NCBI GenBank assembly: GCA_963696105.1
Contig: CAVOIP010000002.1
Span: 434,001-498,000 of the forward strand
Direction: 5' to 3'
Source: CAVRTM01 sp963696105
Lineage (GTDB): Bacteria > Actinomycetota > Actinomycetes > Actinomycetales > Dermatophilaceae
DNA length: 64,000 nt
The notes under the pieces are model-generated. The model was given only the letters and a program-made list of their open reading frames with translations. It had not been told where the DNA came from and did not search any database. Made by a program: the position numbers and the translations under genes. Positions 17,341 through 24,820 of the stretch are shown piece after piece (the first letter of the stretch is position 1; each line of letters starts with the position of its first letter).

Positions 17341-17913
17341 TCACCTCGTGGTCGACGGCTTGGTGGTGCCTGCCGCACCGGGGGTCTGGTTGCTCGTGCT
17401 GGGCGCAGCGGCACCGGCCTGCGCCCCGCCTGCGCCGGCTGCCGGGGCGGCCGACGGGGAGGGGCTCGGGGTGGACGGCGTCTGCGAGACCACGGTAAAG
17501 CCCTCGCCCTTGGTGGCCTTCTTCGCCACGCCGACGACCTTGCCGTCAGACAGGCGCAGGAAGGCGGCGTTGGGCGCGGGGACCATGCCCATCGCCACGG
17601 CCCGCTTGGCCAGGTGGGGCGGCGACTCCAGCGCGGACAGCTGCTGGGTGAGCGCGTCCTGGGTGTCGGCCAGCTCACCGGAGGTCGCCTGCAGGTCGTG
17701 CAGGGCGTAGGACGCGCGGCTCATCGAGATGTTGATCAGCAGCAGGCTCATCAGGCCGGCCGCCAGCAGCACGATGCAGGCGACCGCGAAGGCGGCACTG
17801 CCCGATCCGGCCCGGGCGCCGCGCGTGCCCGGCACGACCCGCAGGCCGGGGGCGGGCGCGGGACGGCGTCCCGTGGTCCTCGGGATCCGTGACGGCGCGG
17901 TCATCTGGCTCAT
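17341..17913 (-). CDS. ftsL: Cell division protein FtsL-like
   Basis: Small bitopic divisome protein in the FtsL position between rsmH and ftsI. Basic N-terminus (1-38), one membrane segment (about 40-62, AFAVACIVLLAAGLMSLLLI), then a coiled coil (ALHDLQATSGELADTQDALTQQLSALESP), then a conserved-looking region ending KGEGFTVV, and a ~55-residue Ser/Pro/Ala/Gly-rich extracellular tail. ATG at 17913 overlaps the rsmH stop (ATGA); a second in-frame ATG at 17904 is an alternative. The tail makes it longer (190 residues) than classical FtsL of about 100-150. The call rests on topology and synteny since FtsL sequence is poorly conserved. Confidence 0.85.
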   Translation of the reverse strand: MSQMTAPSRIPRTTGRRPAPAPGLRVVPGTRGARAGSGSAAFAVACIVLLAAGLMSLLLINISMSRASYALHDLQATSGELADTQDALTQQLSALESPPHLAKRAVAMGMVPAPNAAFLRLSDGKVVGVAKKATKGEGFTVVSQTPSTPSPSPSAAPAAGAGGAQAGAAAPSTSNQTPGAAGTTKPSTTR

Positions 17914-18890
17914 GGGTGCTGTCCCTTCGTGGCTCTGGTGCGTTCTGCGACCCGGAGCCGGGCCGACGCTGCGCGGGGGTTGGTGTCCTTCTCGGCGGCG
18001 CCGGGCTCCTCGGCCCCGCGCGTGAGCAGCCGCAGGTATGGCGCGTGCTCGGGCAGCTCGACCGGCAGACCCTGCGGGGTGGTGCCGCGGGCCCCCCGGG
18101 CGAACAGCTGCTTGGTCAGCCGGTCCTCCAGCGAGTGGTAGCTGAGGACCGCGATCCGGCCGCCGACGGCGAGCGCGTCGACCGCGGCCGGCAGCGCGCT
18201 CTCCCAGGCCTCGAGCTCGGCGTTGACCTCGATCCGCAGGGCCTGGAAGGTGCGCTTGCCCGGATGGCCGCCGCTCTTCTGGGAGGCCGCCGGGATCGCC
18301 TTCTTCAGCACCTCGACCAGCCGGGCCGAGGTGGTGAAGGGCTCCCGCCGGCGCTCACGGACGATCGCCGCGGCGACCCGGCGGGCGAAGCGCTCCTCGC
18401 CGTAGTCGCGCAGGATCCGCTCGAGCTCGGGGGCGTCGTAGGTGTTGAGCACCTCCGCCGCGGTGATGCCGCCGCTCTGGTCCATGCGCATGTCCAGCGG
18501 CGCGTCGTGCCGGTAGGCGAAGCCGCGCTCGGCCTCGTCCAGCTGCAGCGAGGAGACCCCGAGGTCGAAGAGCACGGCGTCCACGGTGCCCAGCCCGAGG
18601 TCGGCGAGGACGCGGGGCAGCTCGTCGTACACGGCGTGGACGCCGGTGAAGCGGTCGCCGTAGGCGGCCAGCCGCTCCCCCGCGAGGTGCAGCGCCTGGG
18701 TGTCGCGGTCGATGCCGACGGCACGTGCGGCGGGGCACGCGGCCAGGACGGCGTCGGTGTGGCCGCCCATGCCGAGCGTGCCGTCGAGGAACACCGACCC
18801 CGGCTCCTGCAGGGCCGGGGCGAGCAGCTCGACGATGCGGTCGCGCAGAACGGGCACGTGCCGTTCCTCGGCGCTGCCGCGTGTGCTCAT
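17910..18890 (-). CDS. rsmH: 16S rRNA m4C1402 methyltransferase RsmH (MraW)
   Basis: SAM-dependent methyltransferase modifying C1402 in the decoding centre. N-terminal HVPVLRDRIVELL, SAM-binding FLDGTLGMGGHTDAVL (about 35-50), GIDRDTQAL, FDLGVSSLQLDEAERGFAYRHDAPLDMRM (in parts), KSGGHPGKRTFQALRIEVN and the terminal LSYHSLEDR are all conserved. The 326 residues are typical. It follows mraZ after a 192-nt leader that contains a large stem-loop and overlaps ftsL by 4 nt. Confidence 0.97.
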   Translation of the reverse strand: MSTRGSAEERHVPVLRDRIVELLAPALQEPGSVFLDGTLGMGGHTDAVLAACPAARAVGIDRDTQALHLAGERLAAYGDRFTGVHAVYDELPRVLADLGLGTVDAVLFDLGVSSLQLDEAERGFAYRHDAPLDMRMDQSGGITAAEVLNTYDAPELERILRDYGEERFARRVAAAIVRERRREPFTTSARLVEVLKKAIPAASQKSGGHPGKRTFQALRIEVNAELEAWESALPAAVDALAVGGRIAVLSYHSLEDRLTKQLFARGARGTTPQGLPVELPEHAPYLRLLTRGAEEPGAAEKDTNPRAASARLRVAERTRATKGQHP

Positions 18891-18966
18891 CTGGGGGGTC
18901 CTTCGTCGTCGGGTCGGGCGGAGAAGCGGGCGTTGGGGGGCGGACGGGACCGGTGGTCCCTGTCGT

Positions 18967-19042
18967 CAGGTCTCCAACCGCTCGGCAGGTGCGGCCCGGC
19001 ACCGGGGAAGGTGCGCCGGGACGCGGAGCGGGTGGAGACCTG
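18967..19042 (-). ncRNA. Large stem-loop in the rsmH leader (mraW-RNA-like)
   Basis: Within the transcribed gap between mraZ and rsmH, bases 18967-18983 and 19026-19042 form a 17-bp stem with one mismatch, and the 42-nt interior (with GGCACC/GGTGC complementary pieces) can fold further. A conserved structured element called the mraW RNA motif is known upstream of mraW in actinobacteria; position and size agree, but I have not compared it with the motif's consensus, so the identity is inference. The stem lies 77 nt before the rsmH start. Confidence 0.55.
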
Positions 19043-19082
19043 GCCTCAGGGGCCGGGGTCGGCGCGAAGGTGGTCGGTCGGG

Positions 19083-19514
19083 TCAGAGGAGACCCGGGAT
19101 CACCTCCTCGGCCTGCTCGGCGAAGGCCTGCTCGGTGGTCTCGAGGTAGGCGGTCCACGCGGCCGTGTCCCAGACCTCCAGGCGCGACCCCGCACCGATG
19201 ACGGTGCAGTCGCGCGAGAGGCCGGCGTACTCCCGCAGGGCGGCCGGGATGGTGACGCGCCCCTGCTTGTCGGGCAGCTCGTCGGAGGCGCCGGAGAGGA
19301 ACACGCGCAGGTAGTCGCGCACGGCCTTGCTGGTCACCGGCGCCCCTCGCATCGTGTCGGCCACCCGGACGAACTCGTCCATCGGGAAGACGTAGAGGCA
19401 GCGTTCCTGCCCGCGGGTGACGACCAGGCCGTTGGCCAGGCGGTCACGGAACTTGGCCGGCAGGAACAGGCGGCCCTTCTCATCCAGCCGGGGGGTGTGC
19501 GTACCCAGGAACAC
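19083..19514 (-). CDS. mraZ: Transcriptional regulator / dcw repressor MraZ
   Basis: AbrB-like double-domain DNA-binding protein that autoregulates the dcw operon. Two SpoVT/AbrB-type halves are visible: MFLGTHTPRLDEKGRLFLPAKFR (split, about 1-22) and SDELPDKQGRVTIPAALREY (about 77-96), each with the conserved D-x-K/Q-GR core. GTG start at 19514 follows GGGGAGGAGG at 9 nt. The 143-residue length is normal. It is the first gene of the cluster and is preceded by a promoter with three GTGG-headed repeats that match its known operator architecture. Confidence 0.96.
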   Translation of the reverse strand: MFLGTHTPRLDEKGRLFLPAKFRDRLANGLVVTRGQERCLYVFPMDEFVRVADTMRGAPVTSKAVRDYLRVFLSGASDELPDKQGRVTIPAALREYAGLSRDCTVIGAGSRLEVWDTAAWTAYLETTEQAFAEQAEEVIPGLL

Positions 19515-19564
19515 GGTGCGCCTCCTCCCCCTCGTCGCGAGCGCCGCTGACCACTGCTCTCCGT

Positions 19565-19600
19565 TGTCCCCCACCTTACTCCACTTCACACCACCGTCAA
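19565..19600 (-). promoter_or_regulatory. mraZ promoter with triple MraZ-box operator
   Basis: On the minus strand, TTGACG (19600-19595) and TAAGGT (19578-19573) are spaced by 16 bp. Between and over the -10 run three decamers each beginning GTGG, at 19594, 19584 and 19574, in exact 10-bp phase. Direct TGGN-type repeats in helical phase are the known operator layout of MraZ in several bacteria. The transcript would begin near 19566, leaving a leader of about 50 nt. The rest of the 347-bp gap to moxR (19515-19861) shows nothing else recognisable. Confidence 0.75.
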
Positions 19601-19861
19601 TGCCGTTTGGCCATGTTTGCCGCGGTTTCTCGTGGTGTTTTCGCAGGTCAGCCGGGGTGGAGCGGGGTGGAGCACCGCAGCCTCGGCGGCCCGTCCGGGA
19701 GGGACCGCGGCGTGGCGGAGCGGCGACGCCGCGGCGTACCCCGTGCACAGGAGTGCCGGGGATCCGGGCAGGCCCTGCGACCGGTGGAGGGAAATGGGGG
19801 AAGATGGGCGCACGACCGGGGAGGGACTTTGAGCGCGACGGGCACCGCACGCCGAGGATTC

Positions 19862-20852
19862 ATGCAAGATCAGTCCATGCAGGACGACGAGGCGCGCAGC
19901 GACCAGGCGGGACTGGCCCTCGTCGCCGAGGTGGCCCAGGCGATCCGGCAGGCGATGTCCAGCGTCATCGAGGGCAAGCCGGAGGTCGTCGACACCGCGA
20001 TCACCGTCCTGCTCGCCCAGGGCCACCTCCTGGTCGAGGACGTCCCCGGGCGTCGGCAAGACGATGCTGGCCAAGGCCCTGGCCCGCTCGATCGACTGCT
20101 CGGTGCGCCGGGTGCAGTTCACTCCCGACCTGCTGCCGAGCGACATCACCGGCGTCAGCGTCTACAACCAGGAGGCGCGCGACTTCGAGTTCCGGCCCGG
20201 CGCGATCTTCGCCAACGTGGTCGTGGGCGACGAGATCAACCGCGCGTCGCCCAAGACGCAGTCGGCCCTGCTGGAGTGCATGGAGGAGGGGCAGGTCACC
20301 GTCGACGGCACGACGTACCCGCTGGGGGTGCCGTTCATGGTGATGGCCACCCAGAACCCGATCGAGATGGAGGGGACCTATCCCCTGCCGGAGGCCCAGC
20401 GCGACCGGTTCATGGCGCGGATCTCGGTGGGCTACCCCTCGCCGGGGGCCGAGCTGCTGATGCTGGACAACCACGGCGGCACGTCCCCGCTGGAGCGGCT
20501 GGCACCGGTCACCGACGGCGACACGGTGGCCAAGCTGATCGAGACGGTGCGCACCGTCTACACCAGCACCGCCGTCAAGCGCTACGTCGTCGACCTGGTC
20601 ACCGCGACCCGCAGCACACCGGCCCTGCGGCTGGGCGCCTCCCCCCGCGCCAGTCTGCACCTGCTCCGGGCCTCGCGGGCCCACGCCGCGCTCGCCGGGC
20701 GCGACCACGTGCTGCCCGACGACGTGCAGGCACTCGTCGTCCCCGTGATGGCGCACCGGATCATCCCCACGGGAGAGACCCAGCTCGCGCGTCGCTCGAC
20801 GGCCGACGTGCTGCGCGACCTCGTACGACGGGTCCCGGTCCCCGCGCCATGA
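19862..20852 (+). pseudogene. MoxR-family AAA+ ATPase with one-base frameshift in Walker A
   Basis: MoxR ATPases are chaperone-like AAA+ proteins that usually work with DUF58 and transglutaminase partners, as encoded here. The first frame (from ATG 19862, or 19877) runs to LLVEDVPG; the sequence then reads CCCCGGGCGTCGG where CCCCGGCGTCGG would give VPGVGKTMLAKALA, so one extra G within 20048-20050 breaks the frame. From 20064 the second frame continues intact with GDEINRASPKTQSALLECMEEGQV (Walker B and following, in parts), ATQNPIEMEGTYPLPEAQ and the lid domain to 20852. Corrected, the protein is about 330 residues, normal for MoxR. No other damage is seen, so sequencing error is the likeliest reason; the following genes are intact. 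Confidence 0.85.
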
Positions 20853-20907
20853 CCTCGCCCGGCGTGCCGTTCCGGTGCCACCCCCGGGGCGCCCGGAGGC
20901 AGCGACC

Positions 20908-22173
20908 GTGAGTCGCGTCCGCGACGTGCTCACCGTCCGCGGCCGGGCGTTCGTGGCCGCCGGCCTCACCCTGGTGCTGTCGGGGGTGGCGCTGGGCTTC
21001 TCCGACATCACCCGCATCGGGGTGCTGCTCACCGGCCTGCCGCTGCTGGCTGCCCTCGGGATGCACCGCAGTGCCCCGTCCGTCCGGGTGACCCGCGCCG
21101 TCCACCCCGCGCGCGTGACCGTCGACCAGAGCGCCGGGGTCGAGATCGTCTTCGACAACACCTCGGCTCGGCGCACCCCGGTGCAGCTGGTCGAGGAGCG
21201 GCTCGACCCCGTCCTCGGTGACCGCCCGCGCTTCGTGCTGCCCCGCATGGAGCCGCGCGAGCGGCGCGAGGTGACCTACTCGATCCGCTCGCACGTGCGC
21301 GGCCGCCACCACCTCGGGCCTCTGGCCCTGCGGGTGCGCGACCCGTTCGGCCTGGCCACGGTCGCCACCGTGCTGCCGGAGACCACCGAGGTGACGGTGC
21401 TCCCCCGCGTCGAGCCCCTGGGGGGAGGACACCCGCGAGGCGACGGCGTCGGCGCCGAGGGCGCCATCCCGCACATGGTCGCCCTGCACGGCGAGGACGA
21501 CGTCGCGATCCGCACCTACCGTGACGGCGACGACCTGCGGCGGATCCACTGGCCGGCCACCGCGCACCGCGGCGAGCTGATGGTGCGTCAGGAGGACCGC
21601 CCGGCCCGCCGGCGCGCGGTCCTGGTGCTGGACTCCCGCTCCAGCGGCCACCGGGGCTCGGGCGCCTCCGGCTCGTTCGAGTGGGCCGTGACCGCGGTGG
21701 CCTCGATGGCCGTGCACCTGACCGGCCACAGCTACGCCGTGCACCTGGTCAGCACCGAGACCGCGGCCGACGGCCGCGCCGGCGAGACGATCGACGTCGA
21801 CGCGGCCCTGGACACCCTGGCCGTCGCGGACACGTCCGCCCCGCAGGAGATCGAGCAGGTCTTGCACGCGGCGCACCCGCTGACCTCCGCCGGGGGGCTC
21901 GTGATCGCCGTCATGACCGACCACGACGAGGACACGCTGCGCCGCGTCGCCTCCCTGCGCCAGCCCGGTGGAACCGGCTTGCTGCTGCTGGTCGAGGCGG
22001 CGACCTACGCCGGCACGCCACCGCCGTCCTCCGACACCCGGGCCGAGGCGCTGGCCGGCGTGGTCACCTCGGCCGGCTGGAGCACGGCGGTGGTGCGAGC
22101 CGGCACCGACATCGGCACGGTGTGGGACGCCTTGACCGCCTACTCCGGCGTCATCACGGCGGTGGCGCGATGA
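20908..22173 (+). CDS. DUF58 domain-containing protein
   Basis: Membrane-anchored partner of MoxR ATPases with a vWA-like fold. Two hydrophobic N-terminal segments (about 12-30 and 35-52), a beta-rich middle containing RDPFGL (about 142), and the DUF58 signature IRTYRDGDDLRRIHWPATA (about 206-224) are visible. The GTG at 20908 is chosen because GGAGG lies about 10 nt upstream and the N-terminus then begins just before the first membrane segment; an in-frame GTG exists upstream at 20875. The stop overlaps the transglutaminase start (ATGA). 421 residues is typical. Confidence 0.9.
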   Translation: MSRVRDVLTVRGRAFVAAGLTLVLSGVALGFSDITRIGVLLTGLPLLAALGMHRSAPSVRVTRAVHPARVTVDQSAGVEIVFDNTSARRTPVQLVEERLDPVLGDRPRFVLPRMEPRERREVTYSIRSHVRGRHHLGPLALRVRDPFGLATVATVLPETTEVTVLPRVEPLGGGHPRGDGVGAEGAIPHMVALHGEDDVAIRTYRDGDDLRRIHWPATAHRGELMVRQEDRPARRRAVLVLDSRSSGHRGSGASGSFEWAVTAVASMAVHLTGHSYAVHLVSTETAADGRAGETIDVDAALDTLAVADTSAPQEIEQVLHAAHPLTSAGGLVIAVMTDHDEDTLRRVASLRQPGGTGLLLLVEAATYAGTPPPSSDTRAEALAGVVTSAGWSTAVVRAGTDIGTVWDALTAYSGVITAVAR

Positions 22174-24563
22174 GGTCCCGGGCCCCCGACGCCGCGCTGG
22201 CGGCCCTGGCGACGCTGGTCGCGGCGTGGCCGCTGTCGACCCTGCTCGAGCAGTCCACCTGGGTGCGGTCCGCCCTGCTGCTGGTCGCCGCCGTGGCGCT
22301 CGGGGGGATCGGGGCCCGGCTGCTCGGGCTGCGCGGCTGGCAGGTGGTGACGGCCCAGCTCGCCGTGGTCGTGCTGGCCGCCGGCGGCCTCTACGGCCGG
22401 GGCCACCTGTGGCGCGGGCTCCCCACGTTCGACATGGTGGGATCCTTCGCCGTCCTCATCGGCCAGGCGCTGCACACCATCCAGAGCTACTCGGCGCCGG
22501 CGCCGACCACCCGCGGCATCACCGTGCTGGTCGGCGGCTCGCTGGCGCTGGTGGCGGTGCTGGTGGACTACCTCGCGGTGACACGCTGCTCCCCCTCCCT
22601 GGCCGGCCTGCCGCTGATGGCTACGTTCCTCGGCGCCGCTGCCAACAGCGGCGGCTCCCTCAGCCCCGTCTTCTTCCTCGCGGTCGCAGCCGTCTGGCTC
22701 GTGATGGTGGCCAGGCAGGGGGCTGACCTGCTGCGGAGGTGGGGCACGACCGTTGCCACCCCGGTCACCCCCGTGCGCGACACCGCCGACGCCTACGGCA
22801 GGTCCTCCTACGCGACCGTCGCCAGGTCGCTCGGCGCCGTGGCGCTCGTCCTCGCGGTCGCCCTGCCGGTGGCGCTGCCGCACCTGCCCACGCGCTTCCT
22901 GCTCGCCGGCCTCGGGCGCAACGACGGTGCCGCGGCCGGCAACGGCTCGGTCGGCTTCTCCCAGAGCCTCAACCTGGCCGCAGACCTCAACAACCGCAAC
23001 ACCGTCCCCGTCCTGACCTTCCGCACCAACGACCCCTCACCGCCCCCTCTGCGCGTCAGCGTCAGCAGCAGCTACCGGGACGGCGAGTGGCGCCCGCAGC
23101 GGACGGGGGCCGAGGACATCGGCGTGCAGAGGCAGCCCGTGATCGAGGCGCCGACGGGCCTCGCCCCCGAGGTGCCACGCCGGCGCTACCAGATGCAGGT
23201 CCTCACCAACGCGCTGCGGGAGCCGAACCTCGCCGCGCCCTATCCCCTCGCGGAGGGCGACCTGCACGGCGTGCGCTGGGGCCTGGACCCCCTGACGCAG
23301 ACCCCCCTGGTGGAGCAGACGCCGGACTCCTACGAGCTGGCCTACGACGACCTCAACCCCAGCCGGCGACAGCTGGAGGAGGCCCGCGCCGACCTGCCCG
23401 GCGACGACCCGCAGACGCGCTACCTGCGGGTCGACGAGCAGTCCGGTGCGCGGGTGGCGGATCTCGACAAGCGACTGCTGAAGTCCGACGGATCGCCGTA
23501 CGAGCACGCGCTGGCGATCCAGGACTACCTGCGCACCAGCGGCGGGTTCACCTACTCCCTCACCCTGGCGCCGGCCCGCGACAGCGCGGGGCGGTCGCTC
23601 GACCTGGACCCGCTCAGCAGCTTCCTCGTGACCAAGCAGGGCTACTGCGTGCAGTTCGCCACCGCGATGGTCATGATGGCCCGCAGCGCCGGCATCCCGG
23701 CCCGCATGGCCATCGGGTTCCTGCCGGGCACCGCCACCCAGGGCGTCTGGACGGTCACCGCGGCGGACGCGCACGCCTGGCCCGAGCTCTACCTCGACGG
23801 CGTCGGCTGGACCCGGTTCGAGCCCACCCCCGCCGTACGCAGCGGAGCGCCGCCGGTCTACGCGAGCGACCTGCCCGTGGACGCCCCCGCCGGTGGCACG
23901 AGCCCCCAGATCGACCCGCGCACCGGTGTCCTGCGCCCGGCCAACCCCAAGCAGGACACGCTGGACCGGGCCGATGACGCCCGGGAGAACCCCGTGCCGC
24001 CCCTGCCGGCGGCACCCGTGGTGCAGCCGTCGCTGGTCGACCGGCTTCCCCGCGGCTGGGCGCTCGGCCTGCTGGCTGTCCTCGTCGGCCTTCTCGGTGG
24101 GCTGGTCGTGCCGACGGCGGCCGCCTGGTCGCGGCGGTCCCGGCGCAGGTCCGCCTCCACCCCGGCCGAGGTCGTCGAGGCGGAGTGGGACGCCCTGACC
24201 AGCCGGCTGGCCGACCTCGGCATGCCCGCACCGCCGAGCCGGACGCCGCGCCAGCTGCGGGAGTTCTACGACCGCGAGGCCTTCCTCGGCCCCGACGCGG
24301 CCGAGGCGCTCGGCCGGGTGGTGCAGACCCTCGAGCGCAGCCGCTACGCCCGGCCGTCAGCGCAGCCCCTCACGATCAGGCCCGACGCCGACCGGGTGCT
24401 GCACGCCGTCGCCGTCTCGCGACGGCGCCAGGACCGCATGCGCGCGGTGGTCTGGCCCGGCAGCGGTGTCGCGGCGCTGCGCGCGGGGACCGGACGGCTG
24501 TCGTGGGCCGCCCAGGCGCCGGCCCGGGCGGTCCGGGGCTGGTGGCTGCGCCGCCGCACGTGA
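22170..24563 (+). CDS. Transglutaminase-like membrane protein (DUF3488/TgpA type)
   Basis: Large membrane protein pairing six or so N-terminal hydrophobic segments (residues 1-250, DUF3488-like) with an extracytoplasmic transglutaminase-core domain and a C-terminal membrane segment (about 628-650) plus DUF4129-like tail. The catalytic triad region is intact: C493 in KQGYCVQFATAMVMMAR, H535 in AADAHAWPE and the following aspartate in YLDGVGWTRFEPTP. It forms a moxR-DUF58-transglutaminase operon with 4-nt overlap to the DUF58 gene. 797 residues is normal. Substrate is unknown; protein cross-linking or cysteine-protease-like hydrolysis at the cell surface are possibilities. Confidence 0.92.
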   Translation: MRSRAPDAALAALATLVAAWPLSTLLEQSTWVRSALLLVAAVALGGIGARLLGLRGWQVVTAQLAVVVLAAGGLYGRGHLWRGLPTFDMVGSFAVLIGQALHTIQSYSAPAPTTRGITVLVGGSLALVAVLVDYLAVTRCSPSLAGLPLMATFLGAAANSGGSLSPVFFLAVAAVWLVMVARQGADLLRRWGTTVATPVTPVRDTADAYGRSSYATVARSLGAVALVLAVALPVALPHLPTRFLLAGLGRNDGAAAGNGSVGFSQSLNLAADLNNRNTVPVLTFRTNDPSPPPLRVSVSSSYRDGEWRPQRTGAEDIGVQRQPVIEAPTGLAPEVPRRRYQMQVLTNALREPNLAAPYPLAEGDLHGVRWGLDPLTQTPLVEQTPDSYELAYDDLNPSRRQLEEARADLPGDDPQTRYLRVDEQSGARVADLDKRLLKSDGSPYEHALAIQDYLRTSGGFTYSLTLAPARDSAGRSLDLDPLSSFLVTKQGYCVQFATAMVMMARSAGIPARMAIGFLPGTATQGVWTVTAADAHAWPELYLDGVGWTRFEPTPAVRSGAPPVYASDLPVDAPAGGTSPQIDPRTGVLRPANPKQDTLDRADDARENPVPPLPAAPVVQPSLVDRLPRGWALGLLAVLVGLLGGLVVPTAAAWSRRSRRRSASTPAEVVEAEWDALTSRLADLGMPAPPSRTPRQLREFYDREAFLGPDAAEALGRVVQTLERSRYARPSAQPLTIRPDADRVLHAVAVSRRRQDRMRAVVWPGSGVAALRAGTGRLSWAAQAPARAVRGWWLRRRT

Positions 24564-24820
24564 CCTGACCGCCGCGGCCCGGCGCCGCCGGCCCCGGGCG
24601 CCTTCCCCGCCACGCCGGGCGGGCGTCCGACGCGCCGGGTGGGTGATTTGTCCCCTCGACTCCTCAGCCTGCTCCCGGCCCGGCCGATGAGGGAAGCGGC
24701 GGAGCGGGCCTCACCGCTGGGCACTCACCAGCAGCACAGCCCTGGCTCCGTCGGCACGCACCTCCATCCCCGTGGCACCCGACGACGGTCGCGTCGGGAC
24801 TCGAGACAGGACGTCCTTTC

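Noticed and set aside
19601..19861. Searched the mraZ-moxR gap for a small gene
   Set aside because: Frames present are continuations of antisense frames without start signals; only the mraZ promoter is supported.
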